A stretch of 14,201 nucleotides of DNA from CAZDYP01 sp964509505 (GCA_964509505.1 CAZDYP010000147.1:1-14201); one strand, 5' to 3'; shown: positions 5,958-13,385, numbered from the stretch's first letter. Translations and numbers: made by a program. Notes: generated by a model not told the origin, from the sequence alone.

Positions 5958-7325
5958 ATGACTACCAAAATGATGCGCAAGATTACGTCTAAAGCCTCAA
6001 CGCGCGCGGTCAGCCGCAATGGACACCGCAATCACAATGGACACAAGGCCCACAGTTATAATTACATCGTCAGCGTCACTGGCGAAACTAACCCCTTCGC
6101 CATGGCGCAAGCGCAATTGGCGCTCGCCGCCGACCAGCTCCGACTCGACGAGAGCCTGCACGCCTTCTTGCGCGAACCGACACGCGAGCTGCACGTCACG
6201 TTGCCCGTGCGTATGGACGACGGCAGCATCAAAATCTTCAAAGGCTTCCGCGTGCAATACAACGACGCGCGCGGACCCTGTAAGGGCGGCATCCGCTTTC
6301 ATCCCGACGAAACGATTGACACTGTGCGCGCGCTCGCCGCATGGATGACGTGGAAGTGCGCCGTCGTGGACATTCCACTTGGCGGCGGCAAAGGGGGTAT
6401 CATCTGCGACCCGAAGACGTTGAGTGAAGGCGAACTCGAACGATTGAGTCGCGCTTATGTGCGCCAAGTGGGTCGTATGTTGGGTCTCGAAAAAGACGTG
6501 CCCGCTCCCGACGTTTATACGACGCCGCAAATCATGGCGTGGATGATGGACGAGTTCAGCGCCATGAAAGGCTATAACGAATTTGGCGCCATCACGGGCA
6601 AGCCGTTGCCATTGGGCGGCTCGGCAGGACGCAATGACGCAACCGCACGTGGGGGTATGGTTTGCGTGCGTGAAGCGGGCAGGGTATTGAATTTGAATTT
6701 GCAAGGCGCGACGGCAGCGATTCAAGGGTATGGCAACGCCGGTCAATACGCGCATCAACTAGGCGCGGAACTGCTTGGCTTGAAGGTCATCGCCGTGAGC
6801 GATAGTCAAGGCGGCATCTACCACCCAGAAGGATTGGACTACGAGCAAGTCAAAGCGTGGAAAGATAAGACAGGGAGCGTCATTCGCTTCAAAGGCGCGA
6901 AGACCATCACCAACGAAGCGTTGTTGAAGCTCAACGTGACGGTCTTGTTCCCATCCGCATTGGAGAATCAAATTACACACGAGAACGCCGAGCAAATCAA
7001 AGCCCACATCGTCGCAGAACTGGCGAATGGGCCCACCACGCCCGCTGCCGACGACATCCTCTTCAAAAACGGCGTTTACGTCATTCCCGATTTTCTGTGC
7101 AACGCTGGCGGCGTGACCGTGTCGTATTTTGAAATGGTGCAGAATAGCTACGGCTACTATTGGGACTTGTCGCTCGTGCATGAGCGGCTCGATCAAAAGA
7201 TGACCGCCGCGTTTCATGCGGTGCATGAGATGGCGCAAAAGCACAAAATCCATAATCGCCTGGCGGCGTATATGGTCGCCGTGCAGCGCGTGGCGGAGGC
7301 GGTGCGCTTGCGCGGGTGGGCGTGA
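5958..7325 (+). CDS. gdhA: Glutamate dehydrogenase (catalytic-type paralog)
   Basis: The 455-residue protein belongs to the Glu/Leu/Phe/Val dehydrogenase family and should interconvert glutamate and 2-oxoglutarate plus ammonia with NAD(P)H in the cytoplasm. All residues known to be needed in Clostridium symbiosum GDH have counterparts at the same spacing. These are K109 (in CKGGIRFHP, equivalent to K89), K133 (in MTWKCA, K113), catalytic K145 (in GGGKGG, K125), and D185 (in PAPDV, D165). The dinucleotide-binding loop is GYGNAG at 257-262, and CNAGGVTVSYFE lies near the C-terminus. Compared with its downstream paralog it has about 43 extra N-terminal residues, rich in His, Asn and Arg (residues 10-33), of unknown purpose. 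The start is supported by GAGGAGA 5 nt upstream. The gap to the second paralog is 154 nt. Cofactor preference cannot be decided by eye. Confidence 0.95.
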   Translation: MTTKMMRKITSKASTRAVSRNGHRNHNGHKAHSYNYIVSVTGETNPFAMAQAQLALAADQLRLDESLHAFLREPTRELHVTLPVRMDDGSIKIFKGFRVQYNDARGPCKGGIRFHPDETIDTVRALAAWMTWKCAVVDIPLGGGKGGIICDPKTLSEGELERLSRAYVRQVGRMLGLEKDVPAPDVYTTPQIMAWMMDEFSAMKGYNEFGAITGKPLPLGGSAGRNDATARGGMVCVREAGRVLNLNLQGATAAIQGYGNAGQYAHQLGAELLGLKVIAVSDSQGGIYHPEGLDYEQVKAWKDKTGSVIRFKGAKTITNEALLKLNVTVLFPSALENQITHENAEQIKAHIVAELANGPTTPAADDILFKNGVYVIPDFLCNAGGVTVSYFEMVQNSYGYYWDLSLVHERLDQKMTAAFHAVHEMAQKHKIHNRLAAYMVAVQRVAEAVRLRGWA

Positions 7326-7405
7326 CACACCACGTCATAGCGCATTGAGGAAAAAACGAATGTGACTCAGATTTTCGTTAATTTCTTCATTCGTGGTTGG
7401 GTTGG

Positions 7406-7463
7406 ATTGACGCATCAAATTTCCCTTGCGTTCGCCATTTGTAATTGACAATCAAAAATTTCC
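7406..7463 (+). promoter_or_regulatory. Two similar ATTGAC-ATCAAA-TTTCC blocks before the second gdh
   Basis: Two imperfect direct copies, ATTGACGCATCAAATTTCC (7406-7424) and ATTGACAATCAAAAATTTCC (7444-7463), occur in the gap between the two gdh genes. The second runs almost up to the ribosome-binding site (GAGGAG near 7465). They could be operator sites or a local duplication. No clear -10 element is seen downstream of either TTGAC. Confidence 0.3.
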
Positions 7464-7479
7464 ATGAGGAGCCGTTCCG

Positions 7480-8718
7480 ATGAACTTGTACGAGATGGCG
7501 CTGCTGCAATACGAAAAAGCTGCGCATCAATTGAACTTGAGCGCGGGCGTCTATGAGGTCATGCGCTACACGAAGCGTGAATTGTCCGTCGCCTTTCCCG
7601 TGCGCATGGAGGATGGCTCGACGCGCATCTTTGAGGGACATCGCATTCATCACAACACCGTGCGCGGACCGTCGAAGGGCGGCATTCGTTATCATCCTAA
7701 CGTGACCGTTGACGAAATTCGCGCGCTGGCGATGTGGATGACGTGGAAGTGCGCGCTGATGAACTTGCCGTTTGGCGGCGCGGCGGGCGGCGTCGCGTGC
7801 GATCCGCATCGGCTCTTACCCAGCGAATTGGAACGGCTCACGCGCCGTTACGCCTCCGAAATCGAAATCCTCATTAGTCCCGAAGGCGACATCCCCGGTC
7901 CCGATAACGGCACTAACGAGCGCGTGATGGCTTGGATCATGGACACGTATTCCATGCACAAAGGCTACTCCGCGCCTGCGGTGGTGACGGGCAAGCCGAT
8001 TGAGATTGGCGGCACGGCGGGGCGCAGCGAGTCCACGGGCTTGGGCATTGCAATTTGCACACGCGAATTGATGAAACGGTTTGACCTGCCTATCGAAGGC
8101 GCAACCGTCGCGATACAAGGCTTCGGACATGTAGGCCGCGCCGCCGCCCGCGCGTTGCGTAACTTGGGTATGAAGATCATCGCGGTGAGCGACTCGCAAA
8201 GCGCGGTCTATCATCCAGACGGACTCGACATTGAACAGCTCATCGCGCATAAAAAGCAGACGGGACAGCTCACGGGTCTCTTGCGTGCCGAAGCGATCAC
8301 CAACGACGAATTGCTCGCCTTGCGCTGTGACGTGCTTGCGCCATGCGCCTATGAAATGCAAATCACGGCGGAGAATGCGTCGCGCACGCAAGCGCGCATC
8401 GTGGTCGAAGGCGCGAATGGCCCCACCACGCCCGAGGCGGATGATATTTTGCACGCGAATGGGGTACACATCGTGCCCGATATTTTGTGCAACTCCGCGG
8501 GCGTGACAGTTTCGTATTTTGAATGGGTGCAAGATTTACAACACTTCTTCTGGGACTCAGTCGAAATTCATCGGCGCTTGGAAGAAGTCGTGATGCGCGC
8601 TTTCAACGAAGTGTTCACAGTGCGCCAACAATACAACGTAGATACGCGCACCGCAGCTCAGATGGTGGCGGTGAAGCGTGTGGCTGATGCGCTACTCACC
8701 CGAGGTATCTATCCATAA
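7480..8718 (+). CDS. Glutamate dehydrogenase paralog lacking the catalytic lysine (probable regulatory subunit)
   Basis: The 412-residue protein is collinear with the upstream GDH from the latter's residue 44 on. It conserves the substrate-site lysines K66 (SKGGIRYHP) and K90 (MTWKCA), the aspartate D142 (PGPDN), and the nucleotide loop GFGHVG (214-219). The GGGKGG motif, however, is GGAAGG (residues 99-104): the catalytic lysine position is A102, encoded GCG at 7783-7785. A second change near the C-terminus turns NAGGV into NSAGV. Loss of this lysine should abolish or greatly reduce GDH chemistry, while the frame is intact and conservation elsewhere is strong. That pattern fits a structural or regulatory partner in a mixed hexamer. 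Thermus thermophilus has a comparable tandem pair in which one subunit is regulatory. A different substrate chemistry cannot be excluded. GAGGAG supports the ATG at 7480. Confidence 0.92.
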   Translation: MNLYEMALLQYEKAAHQLNLSAGVYEVMRYTKRELSVAFPVRMEDGSTRIFEGHRIHHNTVRGPSKGGIRYHPNVTVDEIRALAMWMTWKCALMNLPFGGAAGGVACDPHRLLPSELERLTRRYASEIEILISPEGDIPGPDNGTNERVMAWIMDTYSMHKGYSAPAVVTGKPIEIGGTAGRSESTGLGIAICTRELMKRFDLPIEGATVAIQGFGHVGRAAARALRNLGMKIIAVSDSQSAVYHPDGLDIEQLIAHKKQTGQLTGLLRAEAITNDELLALRCDVLAPCAYEMQITAENASRTQARIVVEGANGPTTPEADDILHANGVHIVPDILCNSAGVTVSYFEWVQDLQHFFWDSVEIHRRLEEVVMRAFNEVFTVRQQYNVDTRTAAQMVAVKRVADALLTRGIYP

Positions 8719-8720
8719 TC

Positions 8721-8782
8721 GTCAGTAATCAGTCGTCAGTAGCCAGAGGGGGCAATCTGGCTGCTGACTCCTGATGTCTGAC
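8721..8782. repeat. Palindromic heptamer-type repeat between gdh and rlmD
   Basis: Two 26-base arms (8721-8746 and 8757-8782) match at 21 positions around the loop AGGGGGCAAT. The 5' arm itself has a 7-bp rhythm (GTCAGTA, ATCAGTC, GTCAGTA, GCCAG). The element starts 2 nt after the GDH stop codon and ends 7 nt before the methyltransferase start, filling the whole gap. There is no T-tract, so it is not a standard terminator, though the hairpin could affect expression of either neighbour. Confidence 0.75.
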
Positions 8783-8789
8783 TCCTCTT

Positions 8790-10052
8790 ATGCAAGTCAC
8801 TTTCGAGCATGTCGTCTTCGGCGGGGACGCGCTCGCGCGACACAATGGCCAGCCTATCTTTGTGCCGTTTGCGATGCCCAACGATGTAGCCGAAATTGAG
8901 ATCGTCGAAGACAAAGGACGTTTCGCGCGTGGGCGTATCACGCAGCTCATCACGCCATCGCCCCAACGTATCACGCCGCGTTGTAAGCACTTTAGCGTGT
9001 GCGGCGGTTGCCAATGGCAACACATCCCCTACGCACTGCAACTCCAATACAAAACGGCCATCGTGCAGGAGCAGTTGACACGCATCGGCGGTTTGACTGA
9101 CCCGCTCGTACACCCAACCATCCCTGCGCCGAATCCGTGGCGCTATCGCAATCACATCCAATTTCATACGGACGACGAGGGACGACTGGGTTTCATGGCG
9201 GCGAAAACCAACACGGTCATTCCCATTGACGAGTGCTATATTTTGAGCGAACCTGTCGAAGCGTTATGGCGCGAGTTAGACGTTGGGCTGCCCGACTTGG
9301 TCGAAGTTGCATTGCGCGCAGGCATCCACACAGGCGAGCGGATGGTCGTCTTCCAGCTCGACAGCGACGAAGCGCCCGAAGCCGAGATTGATTCGCCTGT
9401 AAATTGTGTCGTACAGTTGAATGATGGAAGTGAAGTTGTGTTGTCGGGCGACGACCACTTCCACGAAACGCTCAATGGACAATCGTTTCGCATCTCGGCC
9501 TCGTCGTTCTTTCAAGTGAACACGGCGCAAGCGGAGAAGTTAGTCAGTTGGGTTGTTGGTTGGGGCGTTAATCGCAGCCAACCCCCAACCCAACTAAGGC
9601 GCCAACCAACGAAGCAACTAACCATCTTGGACGCGTACTGTGGCGTCGGCACGTTGGCGCTCGCGCTCGCGCCATACACGCAAACGGTTATCGGCATCGA
9701 GAGTGCGCCGAGCGCCGTGCGCGATGCGCGCATCAACGCCCAAGCGTTTCCTAACGCGCAAATCATCGAAGGCTTGGTCGAAGACCTATTGCCACAACGT
9801 CCCGAATCCTTTGATGTGATTGTGCTCGATCCACCCCGCGAAGGCTGTGCGCCCGTCGTTCTTGATGCGATTGCTGAAAAACGCATTCCACGCATCATCT
9901 ATGTGAGCTGTGATCCTGCAACGCTCGCGCGCGACCTTAAACGCCTTGTCGCCAAAGGCTATCGCTTCGTCGAAGCGCAACCGCTCGATATGTTTCCACA
10001 AACCTATCATATCGAGACGGTGGCTGTGTTGGAATGGCAACAAACAACGTGA
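8790..10052 (+). CDS. rlmD: 23S rRNA (uracil-C5)-methyltransferase, RlmD/RumA-TrmA family
   Basis: The 420-residue protein has an N-terminal TRAM-like segment (about 1-50). Iron-sulfur cysteines follow, spaced as in E. coli RumA: C65-x5-C71-x2-C74, with a fourth at C149. The SAM-binding motif is DAYCGVG (281-287), then VLDPPREG and SCDPATLARD with nucleophile C374. A histidine-glutamate pair (YHIET) near the end supplies the probable general base. The enzyme transfers a methyl group from SAM to C5 of a uridine, normally in 23S rRNA; a tRNA target cannot be excluded. An in-frame insert of about 25 residues just before the SAM motif (about 252-277) is encoded by a palindromic repeat. No Shine-Dalgarno is evident: the upstream bases belong to the repeat element. 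The stop overlaps the longest reading of the next gene by 19 nt. Confidence 0.92.
   Translation: MQVTFEHVVFGGDALARHNGQPIFVPFAMPNDVAEIEIVEDKGRFARGRITQLITPSPQRITPRCKHFSVCGGCQWQHIPYALQLQYKTAIVQEQLTRIGGLTDPLVHPTIPAPNPWRYRNHIQFHTDDEGRLGFMAAKTNTVIPIDECYILSEPVEALWRELDVGLPDLVEVALRAGIHTGERMVVFQLDSDEAPEAEIDSPVNCVVQLNDGSEVVLSGDDHFHETLNGQSFRISASSFFQVNTAQAEKLVSWVVGWGVNRSQPPTQLRRQPTKQLTILDAYCGVGTLALALAPYTQTVIGIESAPSAVRDARINAQAFPNAQIIEGLVEDLLPQRPESFDVIVLDPPREGCAPVVLDAIAEKRIPRIIYVSCDPATLARDLKRLVAKGYRFVEAQPLDMFPQTYHIETVAVLEWQQTT
9546..9595. repeat. Palindromic repeat inserted in the rlmD coding sequence
   Basis: An 18-base arm (9546-9563, AGTTGGGTTGTTGGTTGG) pairs with 9578-9595 at 16 of 18 positions around a 14-nt loop. 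More CCAAC/CTAAC units follow to about 9621. It encodes the Trp/Gly/Pro/Gln-rich insert of the methyltransferase and keeps the frame open. Confidence 0.8.
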
Positions 10053-12091
10053 GAAAAATCCAATCAACACAAAGTCACGAAGCAGGCACACAGCATACGA
10101 CTTCGCCGAGAGAGCAAAAAGAAAAAATTTTTCTTCGCGCCCTTCGTGGCTCTATGTGTTTTTGTGTTGACTTGATCGCACGGCATGATGCGAATGGTTA
10201 CCACTATTTGCTCGTCGTTTTCGTTCCTCTCGCTGTTTATTTGCTAACCTTGCAAAACGGCTTGACCCTCGCCGAGCTGCAAGGCGGCGACCCCATCACA
10301 CATCAATACGCGCAAGCGACCTTGCGCTTCGCCAACGCGCCGGGTTACCCCATTTTCACGATGCTCGGCTGGCTCTGGTTCCAAATTTCAAACATCCTTT
10401 CACCTATCTTCAATCCTATCGAACGCCTCGCGCTCTACTCCACACTCTACGCCATCCCATCGCTTGCGTTGCTCTATCGCCTCCTCAACAAAATCCAACA
10501 TCCAAATCCCCAATCTCAAATCCCAACCTCCCATTACCAATTACTAATTACTCATTACCCATCTCTCACATCCCTTCTTGCCACCCTCTTCTTCGCCTTC
10601 ACCTACTTCTTCTGGTATTACGCCGTCTCGCCCGAAAACTATTCGTCGGGTGTGCTGAACACACTCGTGATGATTGTGTTGGCGTTGCGGTGGCAGGAGC
10701 GACGCGATGAAAGCGCGTTGTTATGGCTTGCCTTCGTATGTGGCTTATCGCTCGCGCACCTGCTCACCGTCGCGCTCGCTGTGCCTGCGGTCATCCTCTT
10801 TGTATTGGGGCAACAACCTGATTACTTGCGTCGTCCCAAGTTAATTCTCAAAGCCATTATCGCTGCGGGTTTGCCTTTGCTGTCATACGGGTATATCTAC
10901 TGGCGCGGCGCGACGCATCCCGAATGGCGCGGCAAGGGCAACTGGCCCAATGCGTGGAGCTGGTTCGTGGATTTTCTGACGACGAAGCAAGGACAATCGG
11001 AATTGACGTGGAATTGGGATGGGATTCCGACAGAGATGGTGAGCATCATCACGCATGAGCTGACGTGGCTCGTCCTCATTGGAGGATTGATTGGATTGTT
11101 TCTGCTCCCGCGTTGGCGCGCTATGTTGTTACTTGGCATCATCGCTGTTTACGCGCCCGTAATGTACGTTGACCGCTATGGCAATTGGTTTCAAGCCATC
11201 ATCCCGTTGTATCCTGTGTTTGTGATTGGCTTCGTGAGGCTCATCGCCTCCGTGTCACAAGGCGCGTATATCAAAGCGCAAAGTGGACAACCGATCATGC
11301 GCATCATTTTCCACGGCTGGCTCAGCATTTCACTGGCGCTGCTCATGGCGCTGGTCCTCAGCAAATTGATGGGCAACTATCCGCTTGATAATCTACGCAA
11401 TCGTTCGACTGCGACGGGTTTACAAGCTGGCTGGGCATTACTCGCCGATGAGCCTGCGCCTAATGCTTATATTATGGGCACGTCGCCCGAAAATCTCGCG
11501 CTCGATTATCTCACGCAGGTCTGGCGTGCGCGACCCGACGTGCGCGCGATGGGCACGACCCACATCAGCGCGACGACGCCACAGCCGCTTTACGTAAGTA
11601 AGGCGGCGATGCCATTGGCGCAAAAATCGCTTACGCCAGCAGCGCGGTTGTCGTCGCATGGCTTGAACTTGATTGTCGTGTCAAACGAACCCAATCACAC
11701 AGCGCCCCCCTCCATCATCAAAGTCAATCAAACACTTGCGCGCGGCTTACAGCTAGTGGGCTATGAGCTGCAACGTAGTGGTGAACACGCTGATTTTGCA
11801 TTGTATTGGCGCGCGGAAAATCGTATAGAGGTAGATTTGGCGGTATCTGTGCGTTTGCTGCATGACGCACAACCTCTGTTGCGCGAAGGGCAGGTCTTCC
11901 AAGTGGATAACGCGCATCCTGTGTTTGGGTTTCACCCCATGACGCGCTGGCAGGTCGGCGAGGTCGTGCGCGACGATTACGCACTGCCGCCCCCCCTTGC
12001 CGCGCAAGCGAATCGGGTAAAGGTGTTAGTATATCGCGCAACGACCACTGGGTTTGAGAATTGGGGCGACATCAATTTGCCATTGCGTTAA
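10034..12091 (+). CDS. Multi-spanning membrane protein, DUF2723/protein-mannosyltransferase-like
   Basis: The longest frame is 685 residues. The first hydrophobic segment (about 58-72) is followed by an extracytoplasmic loop with ELQGGD (81-86) and NAPGYPIFTMLGWLW, resembling the acidic residue plus 'HPPGYPLyt' signature of DUF2723/TMEM260-type GT-C glycosyltransferases. About eight to ten further membrane helices follow (for example 180-197, several between 230 and 300, and 335-445). The last 240 residues are soluble. They include a beta-rich domain (LQLVGYEL, FALYWRA, W-QVGEVVRDDYALP) of the kind found at the end of large Chloroflexi membrane glycosyltransferases. A sugar-lipid-dependent transfer outside the membrane is likely, but the acceptor is unknown. 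The true start is uncertain: residues 1-40 come from a repeat and overlap rlmD, so ATG 10154 or TTG 10172 may be used. Residues 153-180 are encoded by a heptamer array. A terminator follows at 12099. Confidence 0.8.
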   Translation: MATNNVRKIQSTQSHEAGTQHTTSPREQKEKIFLRALRGSMCFCVDLIARHDANGYHYLLVVFVPLAVYLLTLQNGLTLAELQGGDPITHQYAQATLRFANAPGYPIFTMLGWLWFQISNILSPIFNPIERLALYSTLYAIPSLALLYRLLNKIQHPNPQSQIPTSHYQLLITHYPSLTSLLATLFFAFTYFFWYYAVSPENYSSGVLNTLVMIVLALRWQERRDESALLWLAFVCGLSLAHLLTVALAVPAVILFVLGQQPDYLRRPKLILKAIIAAGLPLLSYGYIYWRGATHPEWRGKGNWPNAWSWFVDFLTTKQGQSELTWNWDGIPTEMVSIITHELTWLVLIGGLIGLFLLPRWRAMLLLGIIAVYAPVMYVDRYGNWFQAIIPLYPVFVIGFVRLIASVSQGAYIKAQSGQPIMRIIFHGWLSISLALLMALVLSKLMGNYPLDNLRNRSTATGLQAGWALLADEPAPNAYIMGTSPENLALDYLTQVWRARPDVRAMGTTHISATTPQPLYVSKAAMPLAQKSLTPAARLSSHGLNLIVVSNEPNHTAPPSIIKVNQTLARGLQLVGYELQRSGEHADFALYWRAENRIEVDLAVSVRLLHDAQPLLREGQVFQVDNAHPVFGFHPMTRWQVGEVVRDDYALPPPLAAQANRVKVLVYRATTTGFENWGDINLPLR
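10064..10170. repeat. Large imperfect palindrome at the rlmD / membrane-protein junction
   Basis: Outer arms TCAACACAAA (10064-10073) and TTTGTGTTGA (10161-10170) are perfect complements. CACGAAG and CTTCGTG form an intermediate pair, and the centre is AAGAAAAA-A-TTTTTCTT (10119-10135). The sequence is a dispersed-repeat type, not coding in character, and it underlies the doubtful N-terminus of the membrane protein. Confidence 0.7.
10492..10574 (+). repeat. 7-bp tandem repeat array inside the membrane-protein gene
   Basis: Eleven in-phase heptamers plus a partial one can be read: AATCCAA, CATCCAA, ATCCCCA, ATCTCAA, ATCCCAA, CCTCCCA, TTACCAA, TTACTAA, TTACTCA, TTACCCA, TCTCTCA, CATCCC. About 84 nt equals 28 codons, so the reading frame survives. 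It encodes a polar Pro/Gln/His/Thr-rich stretch (residues 153-180) between two membrane helices. Confidence 0.85.
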
Positions 12092-12096
12092 AACCA

Positions 12097-12133
12097 GAGA
12101 GGGGCAACTTATGAGTTGCCCCTCTTGCTTCTT
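12097..12133. terminator. Bidirectional Rho-independent terminator
   Basis: A perfect 11-bp stem GAGGGGCAACT/AGTTGCCCCTC (12099-12109 and 12114-12124) with the tetraloop TATG lies between two convergent genes. On the plus strand TTGCTTCTTT follows; on the minus strand TCTGGTTTTAA follows. It can end both the membrane-protein and dnaN transcripts. Confidence 0.88.
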
Positions 12134-12143
12134 TACTACTCGC

Positions 12144-13277
12144 CTAGCGTCCCACGTGCATCGGCATAATCACATGCACAAAATCATCCGAACCCACGGG
12201 TTTGAACACGCCGGGCTTTTCGGGCGAATTGGTTTCAATGGCGACCTGCGCGGCGTCCATCACATTGAACACATCGGTTAGATATTTTGCGTTGAACGCA
12301 ATTTCAATTGGAGTGCCATCCACCGTCGCATCCACCTCGCCCACTTGGTCCCCCATTTCGGCGGAGGTGGCTGAGACAATCACGCGACCTGGCGTCAGCT
12401 CGCCGCCGGGTTCTACCTTTAAGCGCACCACATTTGCCGCATCGCGCGCGAAAAATGACGCGAGTTTGACCGCTTTTAAGAAATCTATGGCGCCGACCAC
12501 CGTGCGTGTTTGGTGCGTCTTCGGCACGAGCGCCATCACGTCGGGATACGTGCCTTCGACTAACTGCGTTACGAGGTCTGTGTTGGCGGTGTGAAACACT
12601 GCTTGATTGCGATTCTTCGTAATGGTGATTTCGACAGGCGCCTCGTCATCACCGACGATCCGCTGCAGCTCGATGAGCGCGCGGGCGGGAATGACAGCGG
12701 AAGCGACGGTGGATTTACCAGACACGGTTGTGCCTTTGCGGATAGACAGCCGGAAGCCATCTGCGGCTGCCAATGTAATCTTCTCATCGTCGAATTTGAC
12801 TAACACGCCCGTCAACACCGGACGACTTTCATCCGTCGCCGCCGCAAAAGCTACCTGTCCGATCATCGCGCGTAGTTCCTCGGGGTCCAATTTGATGGCA
12901 TCGCTGCCGCTGGCGGCAGGGATGATGGGAAAGTCTTGCGCGTCCAAGCCCTTAATGTTCGATTCGAAGCGCGAACACTTCAGGTTGAGCGTTTGCGTCC
13001 GCACGTTCAAGTTCATATCAATCCGCTCAGGCGGCAGCGAGTTGACAAAATCGGTAAGCAGCTTTGCTGGTACCGTCGTTGCGCCTTCCTCCTCGACCTT
13101 CGCGCCAATCCAAGTCGTAATCCCCAGCGTCAAATCAGTCGCCGCCAATTTTAGGCGCGCACCCTCAGCCGCGATCAAAATGTTGTTGAGCACGGGCAAG
13201 GTGCTGCGCGTGGACACGGCTCGCGCGACGACGCCTAAACCTCTATGCAGATTTTCTTGCAAGCAAGAGATTTTCAC
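12144..13277 (-). CDS. dnaN: DNA polymerase III subunit beta (sliding clamp)
   Basis: The 377-residue product is a clean DnaN. It has three successive clamp domains with family segments such as RSTLPVLNNILI, LKLAATDLTLGITTW, VPAKLLTDFVNSLP, DESRPVLTGVLVKF, AADGFRLSIR, EGTYPDVMALVP, and the carboxy-terminal VIMPMHVGR near where family members end in MPMR-like residues. It forms the ring dimer that tethers the replicative polymerase to DNA and recruits repair partners. The GTG at 13277 is preferred: GGTGGAGG lies about 6-8 nt upstream and the KISCLQENLHRGL that follows is the normal N-terminus. A longer TTG reading from 13343 adds 22 unlikely residues. The gene stands without dnaA, recF or gyrB beside it, so it is not in the classical origin cluster in this window. 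It is transcribed from the promoter at 13357-13385 and ends at the shared terminator. Confidence 0.97.
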   Translation of the reverse strand: MKISCLQENLHRGLGVVARAVSTRSTLPVLNNILIAAEGARLKLAATDLTLGITTWIGAKVEEEGATTVPAKLLTDFVNSLPPERIDMNLNVRTQTLNLKCSRFESNIKGLDAQDFPIIPAASGSDAIKLDPEELRAMIGQVAFAAATDESRPVLTGVLVKFDDEKITLAAADGFRLSIRKGTTVSGKSTVASAVIPARALIELQRIVGDDEAPVEITITKNRNQAVFHTANTDLVTQLVEGTYPDVMALVPKTHQTRTVVGAIDFLKAVKLASFFARDAANVVRLKVEPGGELTPGRVIVSATSAEMGDQVGEVDATVDGTPIEIAFNAKYLTDVFNVMDAAQVAIETNSPEKPGVFKPVGSDDFVHVIMPMHVGR

Positions 13278-13356
13278 AACTGCCTCCACCGTATGGCATG
13301 ATACGTATCGTAGATGGCTTGTCAGCTCACACGACACGTTCAACTAAATGCGCGCT

Positions 13357-13385
13357 ATTGTATCGTGACTCACAAAGGACGGCAA
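13357..13385 (-). promoter_or_regulatory. Sigma70-type promoter of dnaN
   Basis: On the minus strand TTGCCG (13385-13380) and TACAAT (13362-13357) are separated by exactly 17 bp. The predicted transcript would begin near 13350 and carry a leader of about 70 nt before the GTG start. Confidence 0.7.

Noticed and set aside
5997..8532. Long minus-strand open frames (253, 189 and 238 codons) opposite the two gdh genes
   Set aside because: Both gdh genes are unambiguous on the plus strand; the opposite frames are shadows and resemble each other only because the gdh genes do.
8721..8782. Rho-independent terminator after the second gdh
   Set aside because: The hairpin is long but imperfect and no T-run follows; it fits the repeat family better.
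12144..13343. Replication origin near dnaN
   Set aside because: No dnaA, recF or gyrB beside it and no cluster of DnaA-box-like 9-mers was noticed upstream; dnaN alone does not mark an origin.
12607..13347. 246-codon plus-strand frame opposite dnaN
   Set aside because: DnaN is certain on the minus strand; the Ser/Arg/Ala-rich plus frame has no ribosome-binding site or domain.
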